Counted from the first letter of the stretch, positions 55,947-64,000 are shown. The stretch: 64,000 bases of DNA from Erwinia pyrifoliae DSM 12163 (GCF_000026985.1 NC_017390.1:3335244-3399243); one strand, 5' to 3'. Numbers and translations are program-made. Notes: generated from the sequence alone by a model not told the origin.

Positions 55947-55974
55947 GGAACTTTTAGCTGCCGTTCGCCACCCA
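55947..55974 (+). promoter_or_regulatory. hrp box before GNAT-thioesterase pair
   Basis: GGAACT-N15-CCACCCA differs from the consensus only in GGAACT for GGAACC. It lies 3 bases after hrcU and 31 bases before the GNAT ATG, the same geometry as the hrpJ box (35 bases). Confidence 0.75.
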
Positions 55975-56005
55975 TCTCCTGAAAAATGCGCAAGGAACAT
56001 GGCCG

Positions 56006-56425
56006 ATGAGTATGAGAGTGACCGCCACACCGCATCCTGAAGATGTTAATCATATCCGTCAGAAACTGATGGCGTTCAATGCACAACATGTCGATGTTGA
56101 AGAAATAAAAGAGCTGGCCGTTTTCCTTGATGGCGATGACGGCAACAAAATAGCCGGACTGCTCGCCACCACCTGGGGAAACTGGATGCATATTCAGTTG
56201 TTATGGGTCGAAGAAAGGCTGCGCGGCAGCGGCCACGGTGCCAGGTTGCTACAGGCGGCAGAGCTTGAGGCCATCGTGCGCGGCTGTCGCCGCGTTTGCG
56301 TCGATACCTTCAGCTTTCAGGCGCGGGAGTTTTATGAAAAGCAGGGTTACCGGCTGCAAATGACGCTGGAACAGATGCCGCATCATCATCGACAACATTA
56401 TCTGATTAAACGACTGGATGATTAG
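56006..56425 (+). CDS. GNAT N-acetyltransferase
   Basis: This 139-aa GNAT protein starts MSMRVTATPHPEDVNHIRQK. The acetyl-CoA pyrophosphate loop is VEERLRGSGHGARLLQAAEL (R-x-x-G-x-G/A), and strand/helix VCVDTFSFQAREFYEKQGYR is the motif B end. Soluble, substrate unknown. Located after the hrcU stop behind a hrp box, it is probably HrpL-induced. It may modify a small molecule, for instance an hsv product or precursor (speculative), or act in the host if secreted; no secretion signal is obvious. Confidence 0.85.
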   Translation: MSMRVTATPHPEDVNHIRQKLMAFNAQHVDVEEIKELAVFLDGDDGNKIAGLLATTWGNWMHIQLLWVEERLRGSGHGARLLQAAELEAIVRGCRRVCVDTFSFQAREFYEKQGYRLQMTLEQMPHHHRQHYLIKRLDD

Positions 56426-56480
56426 ACCCGACGACTTACCCTTGTTAACCTGTTTTAAAATAAGCCATTAAGGAATAACC

Positions 56481-56864
56481 ATGTTTTGCAAACACTATGA
56501 CGTCGACCCGAACCATGTTGATTTCCAGGGTGTGGTGGATGGACTTTATTATCCGTTCTATTTGGAATGGGCGCGTCATGCTTATATGGCGGAAGCATTG
56601 GGGCTGGTTCTGGAGGAGGAGTTTAAGCAGGGCCGCATTCATATGCTGCTGGAATACACCCTCAAGTTTAAGAGGAGCCTGAAAGCCGGTGATAAGGTGG
56701 TGGTCACCTGTCAGCCGCAGAAAAATGAAAAGCGCAGCCGGGTGAATTTTGTCCAGCAGATTTTGGTTAACGACGTGGTTTATGCCGAAGCGGTATTTAC
56801 CGCCACCTGTTTAGTCAACGGCCGCCCCGGCGTGCCCGCCAGCCTGGCTGAGATCGTCGGATAA
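56481..56864 (+). CDS. Hotdog-fold acyl-CoA thioesterase
   Basis: This 127-aa single hotdog domain protein is of the 4-hydroxybenzoyl-CoA thioesterase/YbgC type. VDFQGVVDGLYYPFYLEWAR is the active-site helix (Asp/Gly-Val-Val and Glu), and the rest is strands such as AGDKVVVTCQPQKNEKRSRV. It lies 55 bases after the GNAT gene on the same strand without a terminator between, so probably co-transcribed. It converges with hsvC. Substrate unknown. Confidence 0.85.
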   Translation: MFCKHYDVDPNHVDFQGVVDGLYYPFYLEWARHAYMAEALGLVLEEEFKQGRIHMLLEYTLKFKRSLKAGDKVVVTCQPQKNEKRSRVNFVQQILVNDVVYAEAVFTATCLVNGRPGVPASLAEIVG

Positions 56865-56890
56865 GCCACGTCTGCACTGACTGACGGCAC

Positions 56891-56917
56891 CCCCGGCCGC
56901 TGCGTTGCGCGCCGGGG
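56891..56917. terminator. GC-rich hairpin between thioesterase and hsvC
   Basis: CCCCGGC / GCCGGGG (7 bp, 13-base loop) lies midway between two converging genes. No T-run, so a weak terminator candidate. Confidence 0.45.
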
Positions 56918-56939
56918 ACGGCAAACGACAAACCTGAGA

Positions 56940-58202
56940 TTATGATTGGCAATCCGCCTGGCGCGGCCCTGCGTAAACCCGATACTCCTCCACAATCCGT
57001 TTCAGATCTCGTGCCACGCCGCTACGGTCACCGCTGAAGACAAATACCCCCAGGCTGTCCTTGTGGCAGTAGAATTCACCGGAGGCGATATCGCCGCGAT
57101 GCCGGGTTTTGTGCATCTTCAGGGTGGGCACGCGGTCGATGCCCGGCAGCGCAACCTCGGTCACATAAAGTGTTTCTTCGGCGAGATGTCTTTTAGGGAA
57201 CATCATATAGCCGTAAGCCTCAGCCTGGCGACCAAAATGCACATCGCCGACCAGACCCAGCTGTGCCGCCAGGTGTACCAGGCCCAGGTCCGGATTGAGT
57301 CCCCAGGCAAATTGTATCATCTCAATGGTCGAGCCACTGCCAGGACGGAAAGCAATCTCAAGTAGCTCCGCGCCTTCGCCCGCATCGCCAAAAGCTTCAA
57401 TATGATAAACGCCATCAGGGCCATCGAAAGCCGACAAGATCTTCGCGGTGAAAGGACGCCAGAAGCGCTGGAGATGGTCATCGGTCACGGATAAATACCC
57501 CAGCGGGCATTCGTTAAGATAGTCGATGGGTTTACCGATATATTCTCCTACCGACAGGAACGCCAGGCGGCCTTGCAGCACGACAGCATCAATTTGATAG
57601 AGGGGCTGCGGATTGTAACTTTCAATAAAGTATTGCTGCTCGTCCATGTCGCGATATTCATCACTGCCCGCGATACTGACGGCGGCAAGCTGGCTGGCAT
57701 CGCTGATGATCCTGACCCCGACCGAGCCAGCCAGAGAACGCGGTTTCAGCACAAGCGGAAACGTCGCTTCTCCCTGGTGGATCGCATCCATGCTGATTTC
57801 TCGCGCCGTCGGAATGCCGGCCTGCTGAGCGATCTGCTTCATGCGTTTTTTGTCGCGAAAACGGGCCGCCACATCGAACGTCAGCCCCGGCAACTGCCAG
57901 CGGTCGTTGGCCCATGCGGCAATCCACACGGCAAATTCGTCATTCGGGATCGCCGCCGTGACGGCATACATGCTGGCTATCTGCTCAAACTTCGCTTCGA
58001 CCTCGGCGTGCACGGCAAAGTCCCGGATGATAAAGGTTCCCTCGCGCTTCTGCGCTTCTCCGGCCTGACCCAGCAGATCCTCCAGCAGGTAGATAAACTG
58101 CCAGTGCTGGATCGGGTAAAGCTTTCCAAGCCTGCTCACCGCCTGAGCGACATCCAGTTCGGAAGAGACGATCAGAATGGTGTGTGATTGTGTTGTGTCC
58201 AT
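56940..58202 (-). CDS. hsvC: HsvC, ATP-grasp ligase
   Basis: This 420-aa ATP-grasp enzyme is of the carboxylate-amine ligase type. The N-terminal pre-ATP domain is MDTTQSHTILIVSSELDVAQ. FRDKKRMKQIAQQAGIPTAR and FPLVLKPRSLAGSVGVRIIS form the ATP-binding part with Lys, and VYHIEAFGDAGEGAELLEIA and FRPGSGSTIEMIQFAWG contain the metal/phosphate residues. In P. syringae HsvA-C make phevamine A, a modified spermidine with Val and Phe; HsvB and HsvC would form the amide bonds. It lies 39 bases after hsvB, to which it is clearly paralogous. Confidence 0.9.
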   Translation of the reverse strand: MDTTQSHTILIVSSELDVAQAVSRLGKLYPIQHWQFIYLLEDLLGQAGEAQKREGTFIIRDFAVHAEVEAKFEQIASMYAVTAAIPNDEFAVWIAAWANDRWQLPGLTFDVAARFRDKKRMKQIAQQAGIPTAREISMDAIHQGEATFPLVLKPRSLAGSVGVRIISDASQLAAVSIAGSDEYRDMDEQQYFIESYNPQPLYQIDAVVLQGRLAFLSVGEYIGKPIDYLNECPLGYLSVTDDHLQRFWRPFTAKILSAFDGPDGVYHIEAFGDAGEGAELLEIAFRPGSGSTIEMIQFAWGLNPDLGLVHLAAQLGLVGDVHFGRQAEAYGYMMFPKRHLAEETLYVTEVALPGIDRVPTLKMHKTRHRGDIASGEFYCHKDSLGVFVFSGDRSGVARDLKRIVEEYRVYAGPRQADCQS

Positions 58203-58241
58203 GTCGGGTCACCGTTTTTGAGACAAATTGAATGAAAGCCC

Positions 58242-59594
58242 TTAACGGGCGATCGGTTTTTCCGCCGCCACCTGCACCGCATAATGGGCATTGATGTAAT
58301 CGACGTCCCGCGCCACCCGATCGCGGTCACCACAAAATACGAAGGATCCCAGCGAATCCTTGTAGCAGTGAAATTCACCTGATGCGACATCGCCAACGGC
58401 GGGTACCTGATGGATCCTCAGGGTGGGCATGTTGTCGAGCGGGGGCAGAGCAACCCCGGTAACATACAGCGCCTCAGTTGCCAGGTGCTTTTTAGGGAAG
58501 GTCATATAACCAAATGCCTCTTCCTTACGCTGGACAGCGATCGCGTCATTCAGCCCCAGCTGCGCAGCAAGATGGATAAACTTCAGATCCAGCCCATATA
58601 CCATGTCGATCATTTCGACAATGGCTGCACCTCCCGGACGCCAGGCGATTTCCAACAGCTCCGGATCTGCACCTGAATCAGCGAACGCTTCTATATGGTA
58701 AACCCCCTCGGGCGCATCAAAGGCGGTTAACACGGCTTCAGTAAAGGCCCGCCAGCTACCGTCAATGGCCCGATCGTCAACCGACAGTACGCCTACCGGC
58801 TTTTCATGCAGGAAGCCAAGCGGCGTGCCCAGATATTCGCCGACGGAAATAAACGCCAGCTCACCGTTAAGTACCACACAGTCAATATGGTGAATGGTGC
58901 CGGGGTTGTACTGTTCAATAAAGCACTGCTTTTCATCCATATCGCGGTATTCGGCCAGCCAATCAACGTCCATCGCATAAAGCTGCTCCGCGTCAGTGAT
59001 GATCTTGATCCCCACCGAGCCAGCCATAGAACGGGGTTTAACAATAACCGGGTATTGCACACGGCCATTTTCAATGTCATCTAACGTGATTTCCCGCGCC
59101 GTCTTAATACCGGCCTGTAGCGCAATCTCTTTCATGCGCTTTTTATCACGGAACTTGCGCGCCACCTCACGAGTCAGGCCAGGCAGCGCCCAGAGATCGT
59201 TGGCTAAGGCGGCGGGATAAACGGAGAATTCATCGCTGGGAATGACCCGCGCGACATGATGCTGACGGGCGATATTATCCAGCATCGCCTCAATATCCGA
59301 TGCAGCGGCAAAATCGCGCACGATGAAATTTTCGGGGCGTTTTAATTCATCACGGGCCACGCCGAGATAATCTTCTATCAGATAAATAACATGCCATCCC
59401 TCCAGCCCGTATCTTGCTTTCACGGCATCGACCGTGTTCGCGACATCCAGTTCGGAAGAGACGATCAGTAATGTTTGAGTTGGCTGCATTTCGAGGCCCT
59501 TGGTGCGTATCTGATTGAGATAAAAGCTTTCATCTGGCAGGGCAGCACGGCCCGGCTCGTTACCGTCAGCCAGCGGCTGACGGATATGTCGCAT
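58242..59594 (-). CDS. hsvB: HsvB, ATP-grasp ligase
   Basis: This is 450 aa from MRHIRQPLADGNEPGRAALP. This start has GAGGA 5 bases upstream and is 7 bases from the hsvA stop. The ATP-grasp homology proper begins at an internal Met, MQPTQTLLIVSSELDVANTV (59489), so the N-terminal ~35 residues are an extension or leader relative to HsvC. Core motifs: FRDKKRMKEIALQAGIKTAR, YPVIVKPRSMAGSVGIKIIT and VYHIEAFADSGADPELLEIA. It likely ligates an amino acid in phevamine-type synthesis (by analogy). It arose with hsvC by duplication. Confidence 0.88.
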   Translation of the reverse strand: MRHIRQPLADGNEPGRAALPDESFYLNQIRTKGLEMQPTQTLLIVSSELDVANTVDAVKARYGLEGWHVIYLIEDYLGVARDELKRPENFIVRDFAAASDIEAMLDNIARQHHVARVIPSDEFSVYPAALANDLWALPGLTREVARKFRDKKRMKEIALQAGIKTAREITLDDIENGRVQYPVIVKPRSMAGSVGIKIITDAEQLYAMDVDWLAEYRDMDEKQCFIEQYNPGTIHHIDCVVLNGELAFISVGEYLGTPLGFLHEKPVGVLSVDDRAIDGSWRAFTEAVLTAFDAPEGVYHIEAFADSGADPELLEIAWRPGGAAIVEMIDMVYGLDLKFIHLAAQLGLNDAIAVQRKEEAFGYMTFPKKHLATEALYVTGVALPPLDNMPTLRIHQVPAVGDVASGEFHCYKDSLGSFVFCGDRDRVARDVDYINAHYAVQVAAEKPIAR

Positions 59595-59601
59595 TAAGTC
59601 C

Positions 59602-60702
59602 TCAGATATAGCTTTTCAGGCTGCCGCTACGTTTGACATCCAGCGTGGCGCAGTGGAATGACCCGCCGAAGCTCTGGAAATGCTTGAACGGGCAGAGGAT
59701 GGTTTTGAAGCCCCACTGACGGAAAGCGGAGATCAGCGCTTCTTCGTCTTCTTCGACGATGACGGTCTTTTCATCCAGCATCAGGACATTGGTGTGGATC
59801 CAGTTGGACGACATGTATAAGGGGTGATCGTCCGGCAGATTAGAGGCCGGCGGAGTGAGGATCTCCCAGTCTTTGAAAATATCCGGGATCTGCGGCACCC
59901 AGCCTTTGTTGATTAATACGCGACCCGGTGCTAACGGCAGGATCGTTGTATCGATGTGCATCGGGGCCGGCTCTTCAAACTCGTAGATATGGACGCGATA
60001 ATCCGGCCCCAGGGCTCTGCGCAACCATTCAATCCCCTTCTTGTTGGTTGCATGACTGCGCTGGCCGATAATGTCCCGGCCCATCTTCATAAAGTCGGCC
60101 GCGTCGAAAAGCGGCTCAACTTCGGTGATGATCGAACGGAACGGGAATTCCTGTTCAAAGTCGAACTCCTTCTCCCACACATCGTCCGACAGCATCGGCT
60201 TGGGAGCAGCGATCCACTCGGCGCCACGCGTAAAATAGTCGTTCAGTATGTCGCGAAAGGCGAAGGTCTCGAAATAGCGGCTGCGCCATGACATCGGGAC
60301 TTCGATGATTTTCTTGCCGATGGCAAAAAGACAGTCTCTTGGCATGGCGGAATAAAACGTTCCCCCGGTGGTAAAATGCGGCGTCATAATCGGCTGGTGG
60401 TGATTCGACTCATTGGGCCTTTTTACCCTGATTCCCTCGGCTTGCAGGATTTGAGCCAAGGTATCAACTTCTTGTCTGGCTTTGGCCAGCAGCTCTTGCG
60501 GAAAACGTTTACCGGAGTAAGTCTGGAAAAAATCACTGTTCTCTTTCGGGATGATGGCTTTTAAGCTTTTGTCCCAGTCTGGTACGCGAATATCATCCAT
60601 GATCCCGACGATGACTTCTTCCAGCGGGTCCCATTCTGTATAGACTTCGACAGGGCTTTGACTCTCTGAAAAATAAGAGAATTCTTCTTTTTGATAATGC
60701 AT
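59602..60702 (-). CDS. hsvA: HsvA, amidinotransferase
   Basis: This 366-aa glycine-amidinotransferase family enzyme begins MHYQKEEFSYFSESQSPVEV. The fold contains SNHHQPIMTPHFTTGGTFYS, catalytic His/Asp at APMHIDTTILPLAPGRVLIN and the nucleophile Cys in FGGSFHCATLD near the C-terminus. HsvA transfers an amidino group, probably from arginine to a polyamine, as in the P. syringae phevamine pathway. It is the first gene of hsvABC; hrp-associated systemic virulence is the source of the name in E. amylovora. Confidence 0.92.
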   Translation of the reverse strand: MHYQKEEFSYFSESQSPVEVYTEWDPLEEVIVGIMDDIRVPDWDKSLKAIIPKENSDFFQTYSGKRFPQELLAKARQEVDTLAQILQAEGIRVKRPNESNHHQPIMTPHFTTGGTFYSAMPRDCLFAIGKKIIEVPMSWRSRYFETFAFRDILNDYFTRGAEWIAAPKPMLSDDVWEKEFDFEQEFPFRSIITEVEPLFDAADFMKMGRDIIGQRSHATNKKGIEWLRRALGPDYRVHIYEFEEPAPMHIDTTILPLAPGRVLINKGWVPQIPDIFKDWEILTPPASNLPDDHPLYMSSNWIHTNVLMLDEKTVIVEEDEEALISAFRQWGFKTILCPFKHFQSFGGSFHCATLDVKRSGSLKSYI

Positions 60703-60858
60703 ATTTTCCCTTGAATTTATTGAGTTTATTCGAATGTTTCACCGAATAACTCTGTAATCTGGCGTTGACGAACAGAAGAGCAAGCACCATTAAAGGCCCC
60801 AGGCGTGTAAAGCCAACGCGGGTCAGGGTGATTGCAGACAGGCTATTTCAGCCGCTTT

Positions 60859-60886
60859 TGTGTGTGCTTTAGCGGGGTAGAGTTCC
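60859..60886 (-). promoter_or_regulatory. Candidate hrp box for hsvABC
   Basis: On the minus strand GGAACT-N15-ACACACA is 157 bases before hsvA. It has GGAACT for GGAACC and one mismatch in the CCACnnA part. The distance is long compared with other boxes here. Confidence 0.5.
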
Positions 60887-60981
60887 TGAGTCAGTTTTTT
60901 TCAGGACAAATCCGACCAGCTGAGATAAACGCCTGCTTTCTGATACGCGCGCCAGATACCCTTCCCTGGGCTGTCGGCGCA

Positions 60982-63270
60982 TCAGTGCGCCCGGGGGATG
61001 CCGAACTGATCCAGTGTCGGATCGACATTATGGTCAAAACGCTTCTGCTCTTTATGCTTGTTCACCGCCCCGACGATGGAACTGATGCCGAAACCAATCG
61101 CCAGCACACCGTCAACAACCCAGCCCACCGGCCCTGCCGCCGCACCGATGGCGCTGGCCGCCGCCATGCCGCTGGCTTCTCCGGCCACCAGGCCGACCGC
61201 ACGCCCTACCGCCATACCGGCCATGCGCCCGAAGCTGGCAGAAACACTCCTTCCAGCGCTTTTCAATGCGGTATCCACGCCCAGTTTTGCCAGTTCGCCG
61301 CCGCCGCGCACGCCGTCATAGATGGCTTTAGCCGCACCGGCCTTATCGCCGCTCGCTAACATTCCCGCCACGGAGAACAGCCCGGCAACGCCCGCCGCGC
61401 TGCCCATTCCGGTTTTCATCAGCCCCTTCATCCCGGTGAGCGGCGTGTCGGTTTTATTCAGGGCATTGAGGATCGCTTTACCGCTCATTTTCTTCACGTC
61501 CCCGGAGAGCAGACCAGCATCCTTTAAGGTTTTCAGCATGCCCACCCCCTTCTTGCCGACCTTCAGCGCGTCCATTACCGCCTCGGTATAGCCGTCCTCC
61601 TTCAGAGAGGTGACCTGCTGTGGCAATACCGCCTCATAAGCGCTCTTTTTTATATCGGACTGCGCCAGCAGCTGCAGCGGATCGGCATGCTTGTCTTTAA
61701 TGTGATCCCTGACCCAACCGCCCTGGGCTATCTGTTGCTGCCAGGCATCGGTTAGCTGCTGACCCAGCGCGGGCTGTCTGGCGACAATCTCTTTTGCCGT
61801 AGGAACGCCATCCCCACGCAGCGCCTGCTGTAAGCTCAGTTCATCATCCAGCCGCAGCAGCGCATCACTGTAATCCGCCGGCGTCTTTTTGTCTTTCTGC
61901 CCGGCCTGCAAGCGCTGCATATCGTCGCTCAGCGTCTTGCCCGAGGCTATCTGACCATAACGCCTGTCGAGCGTCTGGCGCAGTCCAGGGTCGCCGTTTA
62001 CCAACGCACGGCTCTGCGCCGGTACGGCCTTTTCCAGCCAGTCGTTCACTGACGGATCGTTTTGCAATTGGGCTATTTTTTCGTTCAGAGCCTGTTCGGT
62101 TTTTTGCGTATTATGCAGCTTGCGCCCGACCTGCACCGTTGCCAGAGTCTGTTGCAACTTCACCATCACCGCCGCTTTTTGCGCACCGCTGTAGTTTTCC
62201 GCATGGGTGAAGACATCCTTATCCAGATGTTTGATATCGACCCCGGAGGTGGCATTGACCAGCGATGCCTGGTTGATCAGGCTGGCAAAGGCGGCACCAT
62301 CGGTCGGAGCCTGTTTCTTGATCCAGTTATCGATATTTTTCGTGTTGAAGCGGTTATCTGGCCCGTGCTGGGCGAGCTTCTTACCGCTGACGCCCCCCTG
62401 GTCAAGCTGCGCCAACAGACCCGGTGAGGCGAAACTGCGCGCCGCCTGACGCAGTGAACCGGCCAGCCCCGGATTTTGACCGACAAGGTTTTTCAGATCT
62501 TCCCCGGTCATATCCTTTCCCGCCTTGCCGTTTTCCAGCGCGGCGACCCGCACCAGCGGCTCGTTGGCACGCAGCGTTGCCGCCTCCATCACCATCTGCC
62601 GCGAGCCTTCATCGGCATCCGGGTGTTTTTTCAGAAAATCATTAATGTCGCGATCTGCCGCATCACGCGCCTTGCTCATCCGCTTGATAAAGCCCTGGTA
62701 ATCGGCGCGCGTCACTTTTCCGTCCGGATTATCGCCGTGCTTACCTGCATCAATGGCATTTTTCAGCGCCGGATTGGCGTCGATATAGGCCTGGGCGTGC
62801 TGAGCATCTGGCCCGCCGGCCAGCACCATCTGCGCCGCAGCCAGCGGGCGGTTAAGCTCTTTTTCCGCCTGCAGGCACTGTCCGGGCGCAAGGTGAGCCA
62901 CCATCGGCTGCCATTTTTCCAATTTGTCAGGTGATGACAGGGGCGAATTATCGAGAAAATCGGCTGAATTTTCTGCGCTGGACGACGAGCCGGATGCTGT
63001 TGCCACCGTCGGGCTGTTTGCCTGTGGCGGCGCCTTTACGCCAGCGGAGGGCTTCGCTGCCTCCCCGCGCTGTGCGCTGGCCGCTTGCAGGATGGCTTTG
63101 ATCAACCCGGTTAAGGTAGCAGCCACCACCGCATCCCGTGGTTGACCGGGCGCGGAACCGAACTGGATATCCTGCCCCGAAGGCGCTTTTGCCGCCGACT
63201 GCGGCGCTGCTGTCTCCGGCGATACAGGTGTGCTGTGGCTGTAAGAAGGCGGTGTAGACGAAATGCGCAT
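60982..63270 (-). CDS. hrpK: HrpK, putative type III translocator/effector
   Basis: This is 762 aa from MRISSTPPSYSHSTPVSPET; an upstream frame to 63306 is open, but GAGGG lies ~8 bases before this ATG. The N-terminal ~120 residues are Ser/Pro/Ala-rich, suited to type III secretion. A central helical region includes MAHLAPGQCLQAEKELNRPL and repeated helices. The C-terminal third has hydrophobic Gly/Ala-rich stretches (AVGRAVGLVAGEASGMAAAS, AAGPVGWVVDGVLAIGFGIS), consistent with membrane insertion. The P. syringae homologue is HrpL-dependent and translocator-like. A candidate hrp box precedes it. Confidence 0.88.
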   Translation of the reverse strand: MRISSTPPSYSHSTPVSPETAAPQSAAKAPSGQDIQFGSAPGQPRDAVVAATLTGLIKAILQAASAQRGEAAKPSAGVKAPPQANSPTVATASGSSSSAENSADFLDNSPLSSPDKLEKWQPMVAHLAPGQCLQAEKELNRPLAAAQMVLAGGPDAQHAQAYIDANPALKNAIDAGKHGDNPDGKVTRADYQGFIKRMSKARDAADRDINDFLKKHPDADEGSRQMVMEAATLRANEPLVRVAALENGKAGKDMTGEDLKNLVGQNPGLAGSLRQAARSFASPGLLAQLDQGGVSGKKLAQHGPDNRFNTKNIDNWIKKQAPTDGAAFASLINQASLVNATSGVDIKHLDKDVFTHAENYSGAQKAAVMVKLQQTLATVQVGRKLHNTQKTEQALNEKIAQLQNDPSVNDWLEKAVPAQSRALVNGDPGLRQTLDRRYGQIASGKTLSDDMQRLQAGQKDKKTPADYSDALLRLDDELSLQQALRGDGVPTAKEIVARQPALGQQLTDAWQQQIAQGGWVRDHIKDKHADPLQLLAQSDIKKSAYEAVLPQQVTSLKEDGYTEAVMDALKVGKKGVGMLKTLKDAGLLSGDVKKMSGKAILNALNKTDTPLTGMKGLMKTGMGSAAGVAGLFSVAGMLASGDKAGAAKAIYDGVRGGGELAKLGVDTALKSAGRSVSASFGRMAGMAVGRAVGLVAGEASGMAAASAIGAAAGPVGWVVDGVLAIGFGISSIVGAVNKHKEQKRFDHNVDPTLDQFGIPRAH

Positions 63271-63329
63271 CCTGAATTCCCTCAAAAAGGCCATATGGCC
63301 TGTCACGACGACCGTTTTTTACCGGATAT

Positions 63330-63357
63330 TGTGTCGTCTGGCGGAGTTTTGAGTTCC
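63330..63357 (-). promoter_or_regulatory. Candidate hrp box for hrpK
   Basis: On the minus strand GGAACT-N15-CGACACA is 59 bases before the hrpK start. It has GGAACT and one mismatch in CCACnnA. The spacing fits the other boxes. Confidence 0.68.
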
Positions 63358-63413
63358 AAAAGAAATCACGATGACAGCAAACAGAACCTATAAGCATTCG
63401 ACATGCACACTTA

Positions 63414-63440
63414 TGACTGCCAGCCCGATGCTGGCAGTCA
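63414..63440. terminator. Hairpin between virK-like gene and hrpK promoter
   Basis: TGACTGCCAGC / GCTGGCAGTCA is a perfect 11-bp stem with a 5-base loop, 11 bases past the virK-like stop. The A-run (minus-strand T-run) is on the wrong side for that gene, so termination efficiency is uncertain. Confidence 0.5.
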
Positions 63441-63451
63441 AAAAATGGGGT

Positions 63452-63922
63452 TTATGGCGCGGTGAAAAATTGCGCGCCGCTGCCAATTTTGCAATTCCAG
63501 CTGACGGGGGAAAAGACCTTTTCCTGCTGCTCGCCGGGGAATGAAGCCGTGGTGGGGTATCTTTTGGTTTCGATAAGCAGATGGTTATCCGGCATGATTT
63601 TATAACGGGTAAACTCCACCTGCGGCGCGCCTTCTTTATCGCTTAGCCGCTGATGATAGTCAGAAAAGACGATGTATTTATCATCGGGAATAAGGAAGCT
63701 GGCGATCTGCAGCCCGCCGATCATTTTAAGGCTGCGCGGTTTGCCATCGCGCTGGCCTTCACAACGGTCGAATGTCGTCACCATCGTGACCGGTTTGCCG
63801 ATGCTCAAGGCTGATTTGACCGCCTGATAATCATTAAGCGGGGTGGGTAATGCGGCAAGAGCAGTCACGGAGTAACTGCATGCACCCGCTAACAGAGCGG
63901 AAAGAAGTGTTTTTCTGATCAT
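63452..63922 (-). CDS. VirK family periplasmic protein
   Basis: This 156-aa protein has a signal peptide (MIRKTLLSALLAGACSYSVT ending ALAA). VirK-family sequence follows: LNDYQAVKSALSIGKPVTMV, CEGQRDGKPRSLKMIGGLQI and VFSDYHQRLSDKEGAPQVEF. Homologues (PF06903) are of unknown function, linked to virulence regulons in Agrobacterium and Ralstonia. Two Cys in the mature part may form a disulphide. No hrp box was seen in the 78 bases upstream available. Confidence 0.82.
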   Translation of the reverse strand: MIRKTLLSALLAGACSYSVTALAALPTPLNDYQAVKSALSIGKPVTMVTTFDRCEGQRDGKPRSLKMIGGLQIASFLIPDDKYIVFSDYHQRLSDKEGAPQVEFTRYKIMPDNHLLIETKRYPTTASFPGEQQEKVFSPVSWNCKIGSGAQFFTAP

Positions 63923-64000
63923 TAAATACAGGCTCCAGTAAAGGGAATAGCATTTTCAGTAACAAATACGATCATAAAATTAGCCTGAAAAAGGGAGCGA

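Overview
The window is enterobacterial (Erwinia) DNA and carries a complete hrp/dsp type III secretion (T3SS) pathogenicity island of the apple/pear pathogen type. DspE is 1838 aa and DspF 139 aa. HrpN, HrpW and a YopJ-family Eop1 lie in the Erwinia amylovora order, and hsvABC plus hrpK follow hrcU. HrpN is 428 aa, about 25 residues longer than the E. amylovora harpin I remember, so a close relative such as E. pyrifoliae is more likely than E. amylovora. That species call is an inference.

Region 1 (1-7.7 kb) is a fragment of an SPI-7/PFGI-1-type integrative conjugative element. It has a T4SS block on the minus strand (TIGR03752, 03749, 03746, 03750, 03745, 03758 and RAQPRD families), then ssb and an STY4534-family replication gene. 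Cargo inserted in it comprises an RNase A-like polymorphic toxin with two intact immunity genes and one truncated immunity gene, and a DUF4160/DUF2442 pair. The ssb copy is frameshifted by an exact 17-bp tandem duplication.

Region 2 (8-21.5 kb) is accessory DNA in visible decay. A DUF3289/DUF943 pair (possible effector/immunity) and an IS3-family remnant come first. A minus-strand redox/efflux cluster follows: two aldo/keto reductases, a frameshifted alpha/beta hydrolase, a flavodoxin, a Bcr/CflA-type exporter and a cupin. Divergent from it are a LysR regulator and an SDR. Between these sit relics of an RND pump, a zinc alcohol dehydrogenase and a second SDR. A Gfo/Idh/MocA oxidoreductase and a frameshifted LysR gene end the region.

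Region 3 (21.5-56 kb) is the Hrp island. dspE-dspF, hrpW-orfC, eop1 with its chaperone, and hrpN encode secreted proteins. The hrpA-hrpB-hrcJ-hrpD-hrpE-hrpF-hrpG-hrcC-hrpT-hrpV operon encodes pilus, inner ring, ATPase accessories, secretin and regulators. hrpS, hrpXY and hrpL form the regulatory cascade: two-component input to the sigma54 activator HrpS, then the ECF sigma factor HrpL, then hrp boxes. The hrpJ-hrcV-hrpQ-hrcN-hrpO-hrpP-hrcQRSTU operon encodes the export apparatus. I located hrp boxes for dspE, hrpW, hrpN, hrpA and hrpJ, and a sigma54 promoter for hrpL.

Region 4 (56-64 kb) is the Hrp-associated enzyme region. It holds a GNAT acetyltransferase and a hotdog thioesterase behind a newly noted hrp box, then hsvA-hsvB-hsvC (amidinotransferase plus two ATP-grasp ligases), hrpK and a VirK-family gene. 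The three hrp boxes here use GGAACT, whereas the five in the core use GGAACC. No tRNA, rRNA, CRISPR array or integrase was found.
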